A stretch of 64,000 bases of DNA. Origin: an uncultured Flavobacteriaceae bacterium (lineage in GTDB: Bacteria; Bacteroidota; Bacteroidia; Flavobacteriales; Flavobacteriaceae). The notes beneath the pieces are model-generated. The model was not told where the DNA came from. It was given only the letters and a program-made list of their open reading frames with translations, and did no database searches. The translations under genes were made by a program, and so were the position numbers. Below are positions 1 through 8,566 of the stretch, piece after piece (the first letter of the stretch is position 1; each line of letters opens with the position of its first letter). The stretch covers positions 62,001 to 126,000 of the forward strand of contig CANMFO010000003.1 in NCBI GenBank assembly GCA_947497245.1, read 5' to 3'.

Positions 1-84
1 CGTCAATGGAATCGCTGCAACGGCCAAGCTGGACTGGCGTATAAAATTTCTTCGACTACTAGTGGCATTCTTTTTTGCGCTCAT
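1..84 (-). CDS. Tat-exported protein, N-terminus only (runs off left edge)
   Basis: An ATG at 84 on the minus strand opens a frame that stays open to the window edge. Its 28 residues end in SRRNFIRQSSLAVAAIPLT, a clear twin-arginine signal (SRRNFI followed by a hydrophobic stretch). The start is only 14 bases after the stop of the preceding gene, so it is the next gene of the same minus-strand operon. In Bacteroidota such Tat leaders often belong to Gfo/Idh/MocA-type oxidoreductases or other periplasmic sugar enzymes; that is family knowledge, and the visible part does not identify the enzyme. The signal is convincing; the function is unknown. Confidence 0.7.
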   Translation of the reverse strand, partial: MSAKKNATSSRRNFIRQSSLAVAAIPLT

Positions 85-98
85 AATTTTATTATTGC

Positions 99-2546
99 TT
101 AATCACTTTTTATCAGCCATATTTCCGCAACTTGAGAGCCCCGTTCCCCTTCGCCGCAAGTCCATTTGAACAAAACGTTTCCATCGGCAGTTGCCTCCTT
201 GGGAACTTTGAATTCATAAATGGGCCTTTCACCGGTGGTTATAAAATCATGAACAGGAATATTATCTGCAACCATTTTTATTTTGGAAGGAAACCGCCCG
301 GTATAGGCGACTCTAATGGTATACGAGCTTTCGGGATCCAACTGGTCATAAACGATTTCGAGAGGTTGGTCGTACAAAGTGGTAACCTGTTGCATCCACG
401 CTGCAGGTGAGGCTTGACCCTCAAAACCGACCGCCGTTATCTCGTGTACCCATTCTTCCCCTTTTAGTCCGATACCGAAACTGGTACGAGGTGATGCAAG
501 GCTACCGGGGTCTTCTTCCCATGTAATGTTTGATTTGACCCTGTCCCAACTTTTTGGTGAACCAAAATTATCGTAGAATCCGCCCGGCCCTGGATCGGTT
601 CTTTGCAACATGTTGTCGATTTCGACCAGCCTTTTTTCTTCGCTATCATATTTTTCAATGGCATCAAGTTTATCGTTGATCCACATGACATCGTTCAAAG
701 GCAGGTCGATATTGTCGATAAAGTTGCCGCGACCTGCTGCCGCTAAATGCTTTTTCACCGTTAATTGCGCCCCGATACTTCTGAACAAAGAATCGGCCAA
801 GACATGGCATTTTTCCCTTAAGCTTGGCAAAATAGGTTCCTTTATAGATTTAAGCAATATTCTTCTAGCTTCCTCGATCGCCGCCATTGAACCTTTATTT
901 TTGGCAAATGCCAAAGTTTCACGGGCCGCATGTTCCAATTCGGTTTCGTAGACCAACCTCCGATAGGTGTAGGCGTCAAAATAAGCGCGTATAAGCCCCA
1001 TTTGAAATCTGGGATTGACCAACACATCGTGGGGGGCGCTTTCTTCCATTTCCTGCCATTGCCGTAATGTTCGCATTACACCGTCATTTACCAACAAAGG
1101 GCCGTGAATGTTTTTCTCTAGGTTAATGATTCCTTGCGCGACGGACTCGGTAAAATCAGCACCTATAAAATATCGGGCATAGTCACGAAGTGTTTCCATA
1201 ACCGGGGTTTCAGGATCCCAATCTTGATCGCTCCACACTATTTTGTTTACATCGTCGTTGGTTCCTTCCGAATAACTGATACTGCCTTGGCCATATTCAT
1301 CCAGTGCATTGTGAATCATTTTCTCGTCCGTCGGTCTGGGGTTGATACATTCACGCCCAAGCGTGATGGCATAGGCCAAGTCCCATTTGGGAACCGGATA
1401 TTGACTGCTTAAACTATGTGTGATATCAGGGTATTTCCTTATCGGGATTCCCGGATTGATAATTTTTCTTATTTCTTGTATCGGGGTTTTGATCCACGGC
1501 CCGAAAACAACACCTCCTAGCCAGGCGTATTCTTTGTTGATATGTGCGTAAAAGGCATCGAACCACTCTTTTGTTGGTCTAAAAACTTGTGGGGAGACCC
1601 ATATTTTGGCATTGGGGTGGTATTGATGAAGTACCTTTGATACGGTTTCGAGCCATTCGAACAATTCATCGGGCCCCAATTCCCCGGGATCACCACCCGG
1701 AACAAAAAGAGCATCTAATTTCGGCAACGCCTTAAACACTTTGTGACGCTCATTTAATTCGTTTTGGATGGAATCTTTGTGCGAATAGTCAAGCCCCATG
1801 TTCGGATACCACATCCAAACGTCCATACCGTATGATTTACAAATTTTAGATTGTTCGGCAATCATGTCGATGGCCGGAATCTTCATATGAACGCTAGTGA
1901 AATCATCATCGGTACGGGGAGGAACTATCTCGATGCTATTGGCCCCAAAAATCGCAAGATCTCGTATATAACCATCAAACTGCTCAGGAGAAAACGCATC
2001 ATAGGCATTTGTTTTTGGGCGATACCCCAATTGATGCCCACGGATAGGGTATTCTGGAGTGGAAACAATGCCCAAATTTCTGGACACTGTGATTTTTCCC
2101 GGACGCATTTCCATTTTTCGCAGTAATTTTCCTATACCGTACAATACACCCCGTGAATCGTTCCCTACGATTAAAATGGTATTTGATTCTTCCAATACGA
2201 CAAGCTTATAGCCCTCGCTTCCGATTTTGGATAAACCTGAAATGACCTTCTTATATTCCTGCGGAAATCTATCCAACTGTCCTTCGATGCCGATTGCAAC
2301 AACTGCTTTTTCGGATTTTGGCCATTTTCTGCTAATCGGCCATTTGATTTTACTTCTTTTGTACACCTCCTCCTGCAAAACCGTGATCGATTTTTGTGCC
2401 AACTTGTCCTTTGTGCCAACATATACAATTTTAGTTGTACTTAAATCCATTGTTTGCGAATTGGCCGTGTTTGCCATGAGGACAAGTAGACAAACACCCC
2501 ACAGGGTTTTTATCGGAAAGCTTCGATTCCTGGTAGTGCTATTCAT
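99..2546 (-). CDS. secreted glycoside hydrolase-like protein (GH20/GH67-type N-domain plus barrel)
   Basis: An 815-residue exported protein. A basic start and hydrophobic segment (residues 1-31) form a signal peptide. Residues about 35-160 resemble the alpha/beta accessory domain that precedes the barrel in GH20, GH67 and GH84 enzymes (EGYKLVV, then GNDSRGVLYGIGKLLR). From about 165 (STPEYPIRGHQLGYRP) a TIM-barrel-like region follows, with VPGGDPGELG near 282-291 and conserved-looking Trp and Asp residues. The last ~150 residues look like a beta-rich C-terminal domain. The substrate cannot be read from sequence. Its place behind an aldolase, a 2-hydroxyacid dehydrogenase and a sialidase-like protein argues for periplasmic breakdown of an acidic or complex glycan. 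The catalytic residues were not assigned, so the hydrolase role is inferred. Confidence 0.65.
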   Translation of the reverse strand: MNSTTRNRSFPIKTLWGVCLLVLMANTANSQTMDLSTTKIVYVGTKDKLAQKSITVLQEEVYKRSKIKWPISRKWPKSEKAVVAIGIEGQLDRFPQEYKKVISGLSKIGSEGYKLVVLEESNTILIVGNDSRGVLYGIGKLLRKMEMRPGKITVSRNLGIVSTPEYPIRGHQLGYRPKTNAYDAFSPEQFDGYIRDLAIFGANSIEIVPPRTDDDFTSVHMKIPAIDMIAEQSKICKSYGMDVWMWYPNMGLDYSHKDSIQNELNERHKVFKALPKLDALFVPGGDPGELGPDELFEWLETVSKVLHQYHPNAKIWVSPQVFRPTKEWFDAFYAHINKEYAWLGGVVFGPWIKTPIQEIRKIINPGIPIRKYPDITHSLSSQYPVPKWDLAYAITLGRECINPRPTDEKMIHNALDEYGQGSISYSEGTNDDVNKIVWSDQDWDPETPVMETLRDYARYFIGADFTESVAQGIINLEKNIHGPLLVNDGVMRTLRQWQEMEESAPHDVLVNPRFQMGLIRAYFDAYTYRRLVYETELEHAARETLAFAKNKGSMAAIEEARRILLKSIKEPILPSLREKCHVLADSLFRSIGAQLTVKKHLAAAGRGNFIDNIDLPLNDVMWINDKLDAIEKYDSEEKRLVEIDNMLQRTDPGPGGFYDNFGSPKSWDRVKSNITWEEDPGSLASPRTSFGIGLKGEEWVHEITAVGFEGQASPAAWMQQVTTLYDQPLEIVYDQLDPESSYTIRVAYTGRFPSKIKMVADNIPVHDFITTGERPIYEFKVPKEATADGNVLFKWTCGEGERGSQVAEIWLIKSD

Positions 2547-2587
2547 GGGATGGAATTGAATGTGGAACAGAGCATCATAATTTTCGG

Positions 2588-3400
2588 TTAAATCGCCAAA
2601 TCGGAACTGTCGCCTTGGGTCATTTTTTCTCCGACGGCATTCTTGATCAAGCTCATATCTTCTTTTAACTTTTGGCTGAAAAGAAACATATCGGAACTAT
2701 GTAAAATGATATTGACACCTTCTTTCATCCACTGTATCTGGCGTTCGGCATCCGCTGGGAAATGAATCCCTACGGCAACCCCTTTGGTTCTTGCCTTACG
2801 GATAATCCCTCCAACGGTTTTTTCAAAATCAGGACGATCGTACTGCTCGGGCAATCCCATGTTTACCGAAAGGTCATGGGGGCCAATAACGATCCCATCC
2901 AATCCGGGAACATCTAAAAGCGCATCCAAATTTTCGACGGCAGCGGTGCTTTCTATATTAACAAGGCATAAACTTCCTTTGTTAAAATTTTCCAGATAGG
3001 TTTTTAACTCTAGCTTTAAAAGCTCCTTTCCATTGAGAACATTCTGCAAACGTTCTCCCTTTAAGGGACGATATTTGGTAGCGCCTACCATTTGTTTTAT
3101 TTGCTCAACACTCTCGATATAGGGAGCAAGAACGGCGACCGCACCGGCATCTTTGACCATACATGCCGTATAAGGGTCGGGGCTTGGTATTCTGACAATG
3201 GGTGATATTTTTTGAGCGTTGTAAACTTGACATAAAAAAGTCAGTTCCGCTCGATCCATCGGAATGTGCTCCGTATCTATAAAAACAAAATCCAACCCTG
3301 ATGCTCCAACGGCTTTCGACCAAATCGGAGAAGTAGACAGGATACAGGTTCCGTATATGTTTTTACCGTTTTGTAATTTTTGTGAAAGACTATCTGTCAT
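2588..3400 (-). CDS. HpcH/HpaI-family class II aldolase (2-keto-3-deoxy acid aldolase)
   Basis: 270 residues with the length and pattern of HpaI/GarL/RhmA aldolases, which cleave 2-keto-3-deoxy (4-hydroxy-2-oxo) acids to pyruvate plus an aldehyde. Key HpaI positions fall at the same numbers here: His45 (FIDTEH), Arg70, Asp84, the metal ligand Glu149 (NIES) and the metal ligand Asp175 (IGPHD). A divalent-metal-dependent cytoplasmic enzyme is therefore expected. It sits third in the minus-strand sugar operon, between a 2-hydroxyacid dehydrogenase and a secreted hydrolase. That fits the last step of a non-phosphorylative sugar-acid pathway whose aldehyde product the dehydrogenase could reduce. 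The true substrate (galactarate-, rhamnonate- or other-derived) is not determined. Confidence 0.88.
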   Translation of the reverse strand: MTDSLSQKLQNGKNIYGTCILSTSPIWSKAVGASGLDFVFIDTEHIPMDRAELTFLCQVYNAQKISPIVRIPSPDPYTACMVKDAGAVAVLAPYIESVEQIKQMVGATKYRPLKGERLQNVLNGKELLKLELKTYLENFNKGSLCLVNIESTAAVENLDALLDVPGLDGIVIGPHDLSVNMGLPEQYDRPDFEKTVGGIIRKARTKGVAVGIHFPADAERQIQWMKEGVNIILHSSDMFLFSQKLKEDMSLIKNAVGEKMTQGDSSDLAI

Positions 3401-3515
3401 TGTTTTTAGAATTTAAAATGAAACCCGTTCAGGATGTTTAGCAAACTATAATCACTTTCTGATTTAATACGACCCTTGATTTTCAAAAATCTATGAGCGG
3501 TTGTGCGCCCGGATT

Positions 3516-4481
3516 CTATTTATTGACCACATTGATCGGACTCCCTTTTAAAAAGGCGTCTAAATTCCCGATTGCCGTATTTAACAATCTAGTTCTTGAT
3601 TCTTTGGGTGCCCACGCAATATGAGGGGTTATAATACAATTATCAGCCTTTAACAGATCGTTTTCTTTTTCAATGGGCTCAACAGACACGACATCGACGG
3701 CTGCTGCTGCCACCTTTCCATTGTTTAAGGCATTCTTTAGATCTCTTTCAACGATCAATGGCCCTCTAGAGGTATTGATTATCATAACACCGTCTTTCAT
3801 TTTTGAAATGTTTTTTTCATTGATAATGCCGGCTGTTTCATTGGTCAAAGGACAGTGTAAACTTATAACATCCGATTTTGACAGCAATTCGTCCAAACCT
3901 ACATATGAGCATATGTTTGTTTCCAATTCGGGCCGCTTTGAGTTGTTGAATGCCACTATGTCCATGCCGAAGGCTCGAGCCATTTTTGCCGTTGCCCGAC
4001 CTATTCTCCCAAAACCGATGATGCCCAATGTTTTGCCTTCCAATTCTATGAGCGGAAAATCCCAAAAGCAAAAATCCTTGCTTTTTGTCCATTTTCCTTG
4101 TTTTACGGCCCGACTATGATGCCCTGCATTGTGGCACATTTCCAAAAGAAGGGCGAGTGTCATCTGCGCAACAGCTGTCGTGCCGTAGCTCGGCACATTG
4201 GTAACGGTAATGCCCAACTCTTTTGCGGCCACAACATCTACAACATTATAGCCCGTTGCCAGAAGACCTATATATTTTACCGAAGGAACTTTTTCAAGAA
4301 CCTTTCTGGAGAGCGGTGTTTTGTTCGTAAGCAATATAGTGGCATCGTCAATGGCCTCAACTATTTCGTCATCACTGTATGGGGTTCTGTCGTAAATTAT
4401 GGGATTCCCCAATTTTTCCAAACCGCTCCAACTTAGATCTCCTGGGTTTACCGTATATCCGTCAAGAACAACAATTTTCAT
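3516..4481 (-). CDS. D-isomer-specific 2-hydroxyacid dehydrogenase (glycerate dehydrogenase-like)
   Basis: 321 residues, NAD(P)-dependent, cytoplasmic. The Rossmann motif GFGRIG is at 156-161. The catalytic triad of the family is present as Arg239 (NTSRGP), Glu268 (VEP) and His287 (TPHIAW). The architecture is that of hydroxypyruvate/glyoxylate or glycerate dehydrogenases. It lies 19 bases after the sialidase-like gene and 115 before the aldolase on the same strand. A reasonable inference is reduction of a small 2-oxo or aldehyde acid released by the aldolase. The acidic substituent after the cofactor beta-strand is not obvious (SKR follows), so NADH or NADPH use is open. Confidence 0.9.
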   Translation of the reverse strand: MKIVVLDGYTVNPGDLSWSGLEKLGNPIIYDRTPYSDDEIVEAIDDATILLTNKTPLSRKVLEKVPSVKYIGLLATGYNVVDVVAAKELGITVTNVPSYGTTAVAQMTLALLLEMCHNAGHHSRAVKQGKWTKSKDFCFWDFPLIELEGKTLGIIGFGRIGRATAKMARAFGMDIVAFNNSKRPELETNICSYVGLDELLSKSDVISLHCPLTNETAGIINEKNISKMKDGVMIINTSRGPLIVERDLKNALNNGKVAAAAVDVVSVEPIEKENDLLKADNCIITPHIAWAPKESRTRLLNTAIGNLDAFLKGSPINVVNK

Positions 4482-4500
4482 TTCTCAAATTTTCGAATTA

Positions 4501-5688
4501 TTACCTGACCGAATTTGGGTCCCAGATAGAACTTCCTATATAGCGCTCCGGGTTTTCATAATCTTGAAAGTAATAGAGCGTTACCACTTTTCCGTCCGGG
4601 CGTTGAACACTTCTTACATAGCCAAGGTCGCGTCCTGATCCATCGTTTCTCAAAACGATTTCTTCACTCCACGTTCGCCCATTGTCCTTGCTTATTTTTG
4701 CACAGATACTATAGGGTTGTGCCCGATGACCATAGGTGAGGCACAGCCTACCGTCTTGTAACTTTATAAGGCTGGGCGGGTTTCCTTCTCCCAATTCTTC
4801 GACAGGGCGGCCCAAAAGCTCCCAGGTTTTTGCATTGTCCCTGCTTAACCAAGAGTCAATATAACGGCTATTTTTTCTTTCCTTGGGGGTCAATTCATTC
4901 CAATCGGTAACTTCTTCCCGTACGCGGGAGGTAAGCAGTAGTTCCGTTTCCGACAATCTAACGGTAGAGGGCATTATTCTAAAGCCCTTTTTGGGCTCTT
5001 CACCGACCATTGAGACCAATTGCCATGAAATTCCACCATCATCTGTTCTAGCTGTAAATACCCGACCTTCTTGATTATTTTTTTTGGCGGCCGTTAAAAA
5101 TGCCATACAACTATTGTCGTCTTCGATCATGTAATCGACACGGGCGGCTATTTTTTTGTTTCCATCGACCTCCAAACCATATGGACCTTTCCACGAATGA
5201 CCCTTATCGTATGAATAATAAAAAATAGATGGCCCGGAGTTCATATCAAGCATCCAGAACTTCAATACAAAACCAGATTGCGAAAAATCCATAGGCTCTT
5301 GAAGTTTTGAAATGGGTTTCGTACGGTCCGGGGCCGGTTCTGTACCATGCAAAGAGCCCCCCCTTGCTATCATCACACCATTTTTTGACGGATTTTCGAT
5401 ACTCCATGTCTCGCCTCCGTCGAGCGAGCGGGCGAACATATGCTCTTCCGGTTTTTCTCTATCGATGTTGTGCAGTTCGGCCCCCAAATCTTTGTGGTAC
5501 CCTTTTGCGAACCCGACTAAAATTTCATTGCCCCAACTCCATATCCCATTATTTGCCGGCCAACCCCCAAAACGCCCAGGTTCATAATATACTTTGCCGT
5601 TTTTGACCCTTATTTCCTTTGATTTTTGACCTGATACCTGAATGATCGCACAAAAGAGGACTAACAGAAATGTTTGCGTGAGTTTCAT
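4501..5688 (-). CDS. secreted BNR/Asp-box sialidase-like protein
   Basis: 395 residues with an N-terminal signal peptide (KLTQTFLLVLFCAIIQVSG) and at least five Asp-box repeats of six-bladed propeller sialidases: SLDGGETW, SYDKGHSW, RTDDGGISW, SRDNAKTW and SKDNGRTW. This places it in the exo-sialidase / BNR-repeat superfamily, exported to the periplasm or surface. Many Bacteroidota members of this group act on other glycans or are not hydrolases, so sialic acid is not assumed; no nan catabolic genes are visible. It is the first gene of the minus-strand operon, preceded by a good promoter and a 26-bp palindrome. Confidence 0.8.
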   Translation of the reverse strand: MKLTQTFLLVLFCAIIQVSGQKSKEIRVKNGKVYYEPGRFGGWPANNGIWSWGNEILVGFAKGYHKDLGAELHNIDREKPEEHMFARSLDGGETWSIENPSKNGVMIARGGSLHGTEPAPDRTKPISKLQEPMDFSQSGFVLKFWMLDMNSGPSIFYYSYDKGHSWKGPYGLEVDGNKKIAARVDYMIEDDNSCMAFLTAAKKNNQEGRVFTARTDDGGISWQLVSMVGEEPKKGFRIMPSTVRLSETELLLTSRVREEVTDWNELTPKERKNSRYIDSWLSRDNAKTWELLGRPVEELGEGNPPSLIKLQDGRLCLTYGHRAQPYSICAKISKDNGRTWSEEIVLRNDGSGRDLGYVRSVQRPDGKVVTLYYFQDYENPERYIGSSIWDPNSVR

Positions 5689-5776
5689 TGTTATTACGGT
5701 TTTAAGAGATTCCTTTTAAATATGTCCATTATCCTTTAAAACAAATCCATTTTCATTGGAATTTTAACCCATATGA

Positions 5777-5816
5777 CAAATTTATACTTAATATATTAGC
5801 TTATAAGTTAATATAT
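5777..5816 (-). promoter_or_regulatory. promoter and palindromic operator of the sugar operon
   Basis: On the minus strand TAAATTTG (5784-5777) matches TAnnTTTG exactly and predicts a start near 5770, an 82-base leader. Just upstream, 5791-5816 is a 26-bp palindrome with CTTATAAG at its centre (5800-5807) and only one mismatched pair (5799/5808). Its centre, 5803.5, falls about 33 bases before the predicted start, over the -33 region, so a dimeric repressor such as a GntR-type protein is likely. No regulator gene is adjacent in the window. Confidence 0.6.
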
Positions 5817-5879
5817 AATGCGTTTGGCATAAAATACTTGCAATTCTAATAGCCTATGTACAGTCGTATATAAGAACCC

Positions 5880-6092
5880 GTCATGCGTTTTTCAATAGTG
5901 GGCATGTCCTGGCCCATGCCCAGGGAAAAAGTTTTAAGGTAGCGGGCGTCCATTGTAGCGGTTGGGTGCTCGAAAGACAAAAAAGAAGGGTAGGGAGCAC
6001 TGGATACCTCGGATCATGGCCCCGATCCGGGCCCGAACGGAATCACCATCGCGGTGAAAGGAGTTTTTCCTCCACCAAAGTACGGTACCGTA
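5880..6092. other. structured intergenic region upstream of nrdG
   Basis: The 502-base gap between the sialidase-like gene and nrdG has no convincing gene. Its left third is AT-rich promoter DNA. From 5900 on it is GC-richer and full of inverted repeats: 5900-5906/5915-5921 (GGGCATG stem), 5966-5971/5995-6000 (GTGCTC), 6010-6015/6024-6029 (CGGATC), 6044-6047/6053-6056, 6060-6063/6070-6073, then a perfect 12-bp palindrome TACGGTACCGTA at 6081-6092. It could be a structured leader RNA of nrdG or a degenerate mobile or repetitive element. It matches no riboswitch class I can recognise. Confidence 0.4.
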
Positions 6093-6097
6093 CCCTG

Positions 6098-6117
6098 TTG
6101 ATAACATTTTTGATAAC
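6098..6117. promoter_or_regulatory. TTGATAAC direct repeat before nrdG
   Basis: Two identical copies of TTGATAAC (6098-6105 and 6110-6117) are separated by ATTT, giving a 12-bp period. TTGAT is the half-site of FNR-type boxes, but here it is repeated directly, not inverted. A degenerate -7 element, TAATTTTA, follows at 6156-6163, about 28 bases before the nrdG start. A regulatory role in anaerobic induction of nrdGD is inferred from position only. Confidence 0.35.
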
Positions 6118-6190
6118 TCCTTTTCCAGGGATAAAATCCGAAAAAAGATCTTTCCTAATTTTAGATGATAAAAAGGTCATTTAATAATTT

Positions 6191-6649
6191 ATGTATCTGA
6201 ACAATTTTCAAGTGGTACTTCAGGAAGTGCCGGGGGAAATAAGCCTATGCTTCTCCATATCCGGCTGCACCCTCCGATGCAAGGGGTGCCATTCCTCTTT
6301 TCTTTGGAAAGAGGGTACGGGGTCCCTGCTCACCGTGGAACGCTTTGAAGCGCTGCTCGACAAGTACGGCGCTTTGGCGACATGTGTCCTTTTTATGGGA
6401 GGGGAATGGCATCCAAAAGAGCTCGTCGATTTTCTGGGGACCGCCAAGAAAAAAGGATACAAAACCTGCTTGTACACCGGGCAGGAGAAAGTCCAGAAAG
6501 CGGTGTTGCAACAGCTTACCTGGATCAAGACCGGCAAATGGGAGGCCGCACTCGGCGGGCTTGGTTCCAAAAGCACGAATCAGAAATTCATCGAAGTGAA
6601 GACCAATAAAGTATACAATCACCTATTTATTAAAAACGAAAGAATATGA
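6191..6649 (+). CDS. nrdG: anaerobic ribonucleotide reductase activating protein (radical SAM)
   Basis: 152 residues, the usual length for NrdG. The radical-SAM [4Fe-4S] motif CX3CX2C is CTLRCKGC (Cys26, Cys30, Cys33), followed by GGEW for S-adenosylmethionine binding. It generates the glycyl radical on NrdD in the cytoplasm under anoxia. The gene overlaps nrdD by four bases (ATGA), so the two are translationally coupled. No ribosome-binding sequence is visible before the ATG, as is normal in this phylum. The C-terminus (LFIKNERI) is short. Confidence 0.93.
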   Translation: MYLNNFQVVLQEVPGEISLCFSISGCTLRCKGCHSSFLWKEGTGSLLTVERFEALLDKYGALATCVLFMGGEWHPKELVDFLGTAKKKGYKTCLYTGQEKVQKAVLQQLTWIKTGKWEAALGGLGSKSTNQKFIEVKTNKVYNHLFIKNERI

Positions 6650-8526
6650 TACGACTTACCGAGGCCCAAATAAGTAAAAAAATCAAGTTCATCGATGCGT
6701 ACATCCATTCCGCGAACGCCGCGGATGGGTCAAAGGTCGATGCCAACGCCAATGTAACTTCCAAAAATATTGCCACCATGGAGGCGGAGCTGAACAAGGA
6801 CATCAATATCCAGGTCAACAGGGCTCTGGTAAAACAAAAGATCGAGTCGCTTTTTGGCGGTGATCTTGCCGAGGAGTATTTGCGGCAGATAGAGGCCCAT
6901 GAGATATACGTGCACGATGAAACTTCACTGAAGCCCTATTGTGTCTCCATAAGTATGTATCCGTTTTTGTTCGATGGACTTACCAAACTGGGAGGGGAGA
7001 GCCGGGCCCCCCAACATCTGGAGAGTTTCTGCGGGGAGTTCGTGAATCTGGTTTTTGCCATCAGCTCGCAATTTGCCGGGGCCCTGGCGACGGTGGAGTT
7101 TTTGATGTACTTCGATCATTTTGCCACCATCGACTATGGGGAGGACTATCTGGAAACCCATGAAAAAATTATTGCAAACCATTTGCAGCATGTGGTCTAC
7201 GCCATCAATCAACCTGCCGCCGCAAGGGGGTACCAATCTGTATTTTGGAATATTTCATTGTACGACCATGCTTACTTCGACAGTATGTTCGGCGATTTTG
7301 TTTTCCCCGATCTGGTGAAGCCCTCCTGGGAAAACCTTAAGAGGCTTCAATCGTATTTTATGAAATGGTTCAACAAAGAACGCACGAAGGCTGTCCTTAC
7401 CTTCCCGGTGGTCACGGCGGCCATGTTGGTCAAGGATGGAAAACCGGTCGACCTGGAGTTTACCGATATGTGCGCACAGGAACTGAGCGAGGGCAATTCC
7501 TTCTTTATCTACCAATCCGAAAACGCCGATAGCCTGGCCTCCTGTTGCAGGTTGCGAAACGAGATCAGCGACAATACATTTAGCTACTCTTTGGGAGCGG
7601 GTGGCGTGGCCACCGGTTCGATCAACGTTATCACCCTGAACATGAACAGGCTGGTCCAAAAGGGGGCCAATATTGTCGATGAGGTCCGGAAGATCCACAA
7701 ATATCAGGTCGCGTACAGAAAACTCATTGAGGAATATGAGGCGGCGGGACTGCTCCCGGTCTATAAAGCGGGGTTCATATCCCTGGACAAACAATTTTTG
7801 ACCATTGGAATCAACGGAATGGTGGAAGCTGCCGAGAGTCAGGGAATCATCGTTGGCAACCACCGCGAATACAAAGCGTTCGTGAACCGATACCTTAAGG
7901 CGATCTATACCGAGAACAAGGAGGCCAAAAAGCACTTTGGCTTTATGTTCAACACCGAATTTGTCCCTGCGGAGAACTTGGGGATAAAAAATGCCTCATG
8001 GGATCGACAGGACGGGCTGGCCGTACCACGGGATTGCTACAATTCCTATTTTTATAAGGTAGAGGACCCAAGGACCAATACCCTTGATAAGATAATCCTG
8101 CATGGAAAAGAGATCATCCGGTACTTGGACGGGGGCTCCGCGCTACATCTCAATCTCGAGGAAGCTCCCAACAAGGATGGTTTTGTAAAACTGATCGGGG
8201 CCACTGCAAAAGCGGGATGCAATTATTTCTGCTTTAACATCAAAATTACCATCTGCAACGACTGCGGCCATATTGACAAGCGGGCTCTCCACACCTGTGG
8301 CCGGTGCAGCTCCAAGGACGTCGATCATGCAACGCGGGTCATCGGATACTTGAAAAGGGTGTCCAGTTTTAGTTCGGGGCGCCAAAAAGAACATGGGTTA
8401 AGGCATTATCACACGAACGGGCCCGTTACCAAACTGACCAAAAGGAGAATAGGTGCCTTAAAAAGACAGCAATCCACACGCCATCTGGACGAAGGGATTC
8501 CGGTCGCTTTCCCGGAAAATAAATAG
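6646..8526 (+). CDS. nrdD: class III (anaerobic) ribonucleoside-triphosphate reductase
   Basis: 626 residues. It makes dNTPs without oxygen using a glycyl radical. Visible elements: Cys99 (YCVSIS) and the Cys300-Cys301 pair (SCCRLRNE) in the barrel, the C-terminal zinc site Cys537, Cys540, Cys551, Cys554 (CNDCG, CGRC), and Gly567 in RVIGYL as the radical site. The N-terminus goes straight into the catalytic fold, with no recognisable ATP-cone domain, so dATP inhibition through a cone is probably absent. About 45 residues follow the usual end of the glycyl-radical loop, rich in basic residues. Directly upstream of the NO reductase operon, it supplies DNA precursors for anaerobic growth. Confidence 0.95.
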   Translation: MIRLTEAQISKKIKFIDAYIHSANAADGSKVDANANVTSKNIATMEAELNKDINIQVNRALVKQKIESLFGGDLAEEYLRQIEAHEIYVHDETSLKPYCVSISMYPFLFDGLTKLGGESRAPQHLESFCGEFVNLVFAISSQFAGALATVEFLMYFDHFATIDYGEDYLETHEKIIANHLQHVVYAINQPAAARGYQSVFWNISLYDHAYFDSMFGDFVFPDLVKPSWENLKRLQSYFMKWFNKERTKAVLTFPVVTAAMLVKDGKPVDLEFTDMCAQELSEGNSFFIYQSENADSLASCCRLRNEISDNTFSYSLGAGGVATGSINVITLNMNRLVQKGANIVDEVRKIHKYQVAYRKLIEEYEAAGLLPVYKAGFISLDKQFLTIGINGMVEAAESQGIIVGNHREYKAFVNRYLKAIYTENKEAKKHFGFMFNTEFVPAENLGIKNASWDRQDGLAVPRDCYNSYFYKVEDPRTNTLDKIILHGKEIIRYLDGGSALHLNLEEAPNKDGFVKLIGATAKAGCNYFCFNIKITICNDCGHIDKRALHTCGRCSSKDVDHATRVIGYLKRVSSFSSGRQKEHGLRHYHTNGPVTKLTKRRIGALKRQQSTRHLDEGIPVAFPENK

Positions 8527-8566
8527 CGGATCGGTTCTGACCTGATCCACGACACTTTGGCCCTCT

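Noticed and set aside
2-169. Plus-strand frame with a hydrophobic stretch, looking like the C-terminus of a membrane protein
   Set aside because: It is the antisense of a Tat signal peptide (minus-strand gene at 1-84) and would overlap the end of the hydrolase-like gene by 71 bases. The minus-strand reading explains the same bases better.
5900-6080. Cobalamin or other known riboswitch upstream of nrdG
   Set aside because: No B12 box (GCCACTG) or other class-defining conserved core could be aligned; only generic hairpins are visible.
5966-6184. 72-codon plus-strand frame before nrdG
   Set aside because: Arg/Ser-rich, no domain-like pattern, and it runs through the hairpin-rich segment.
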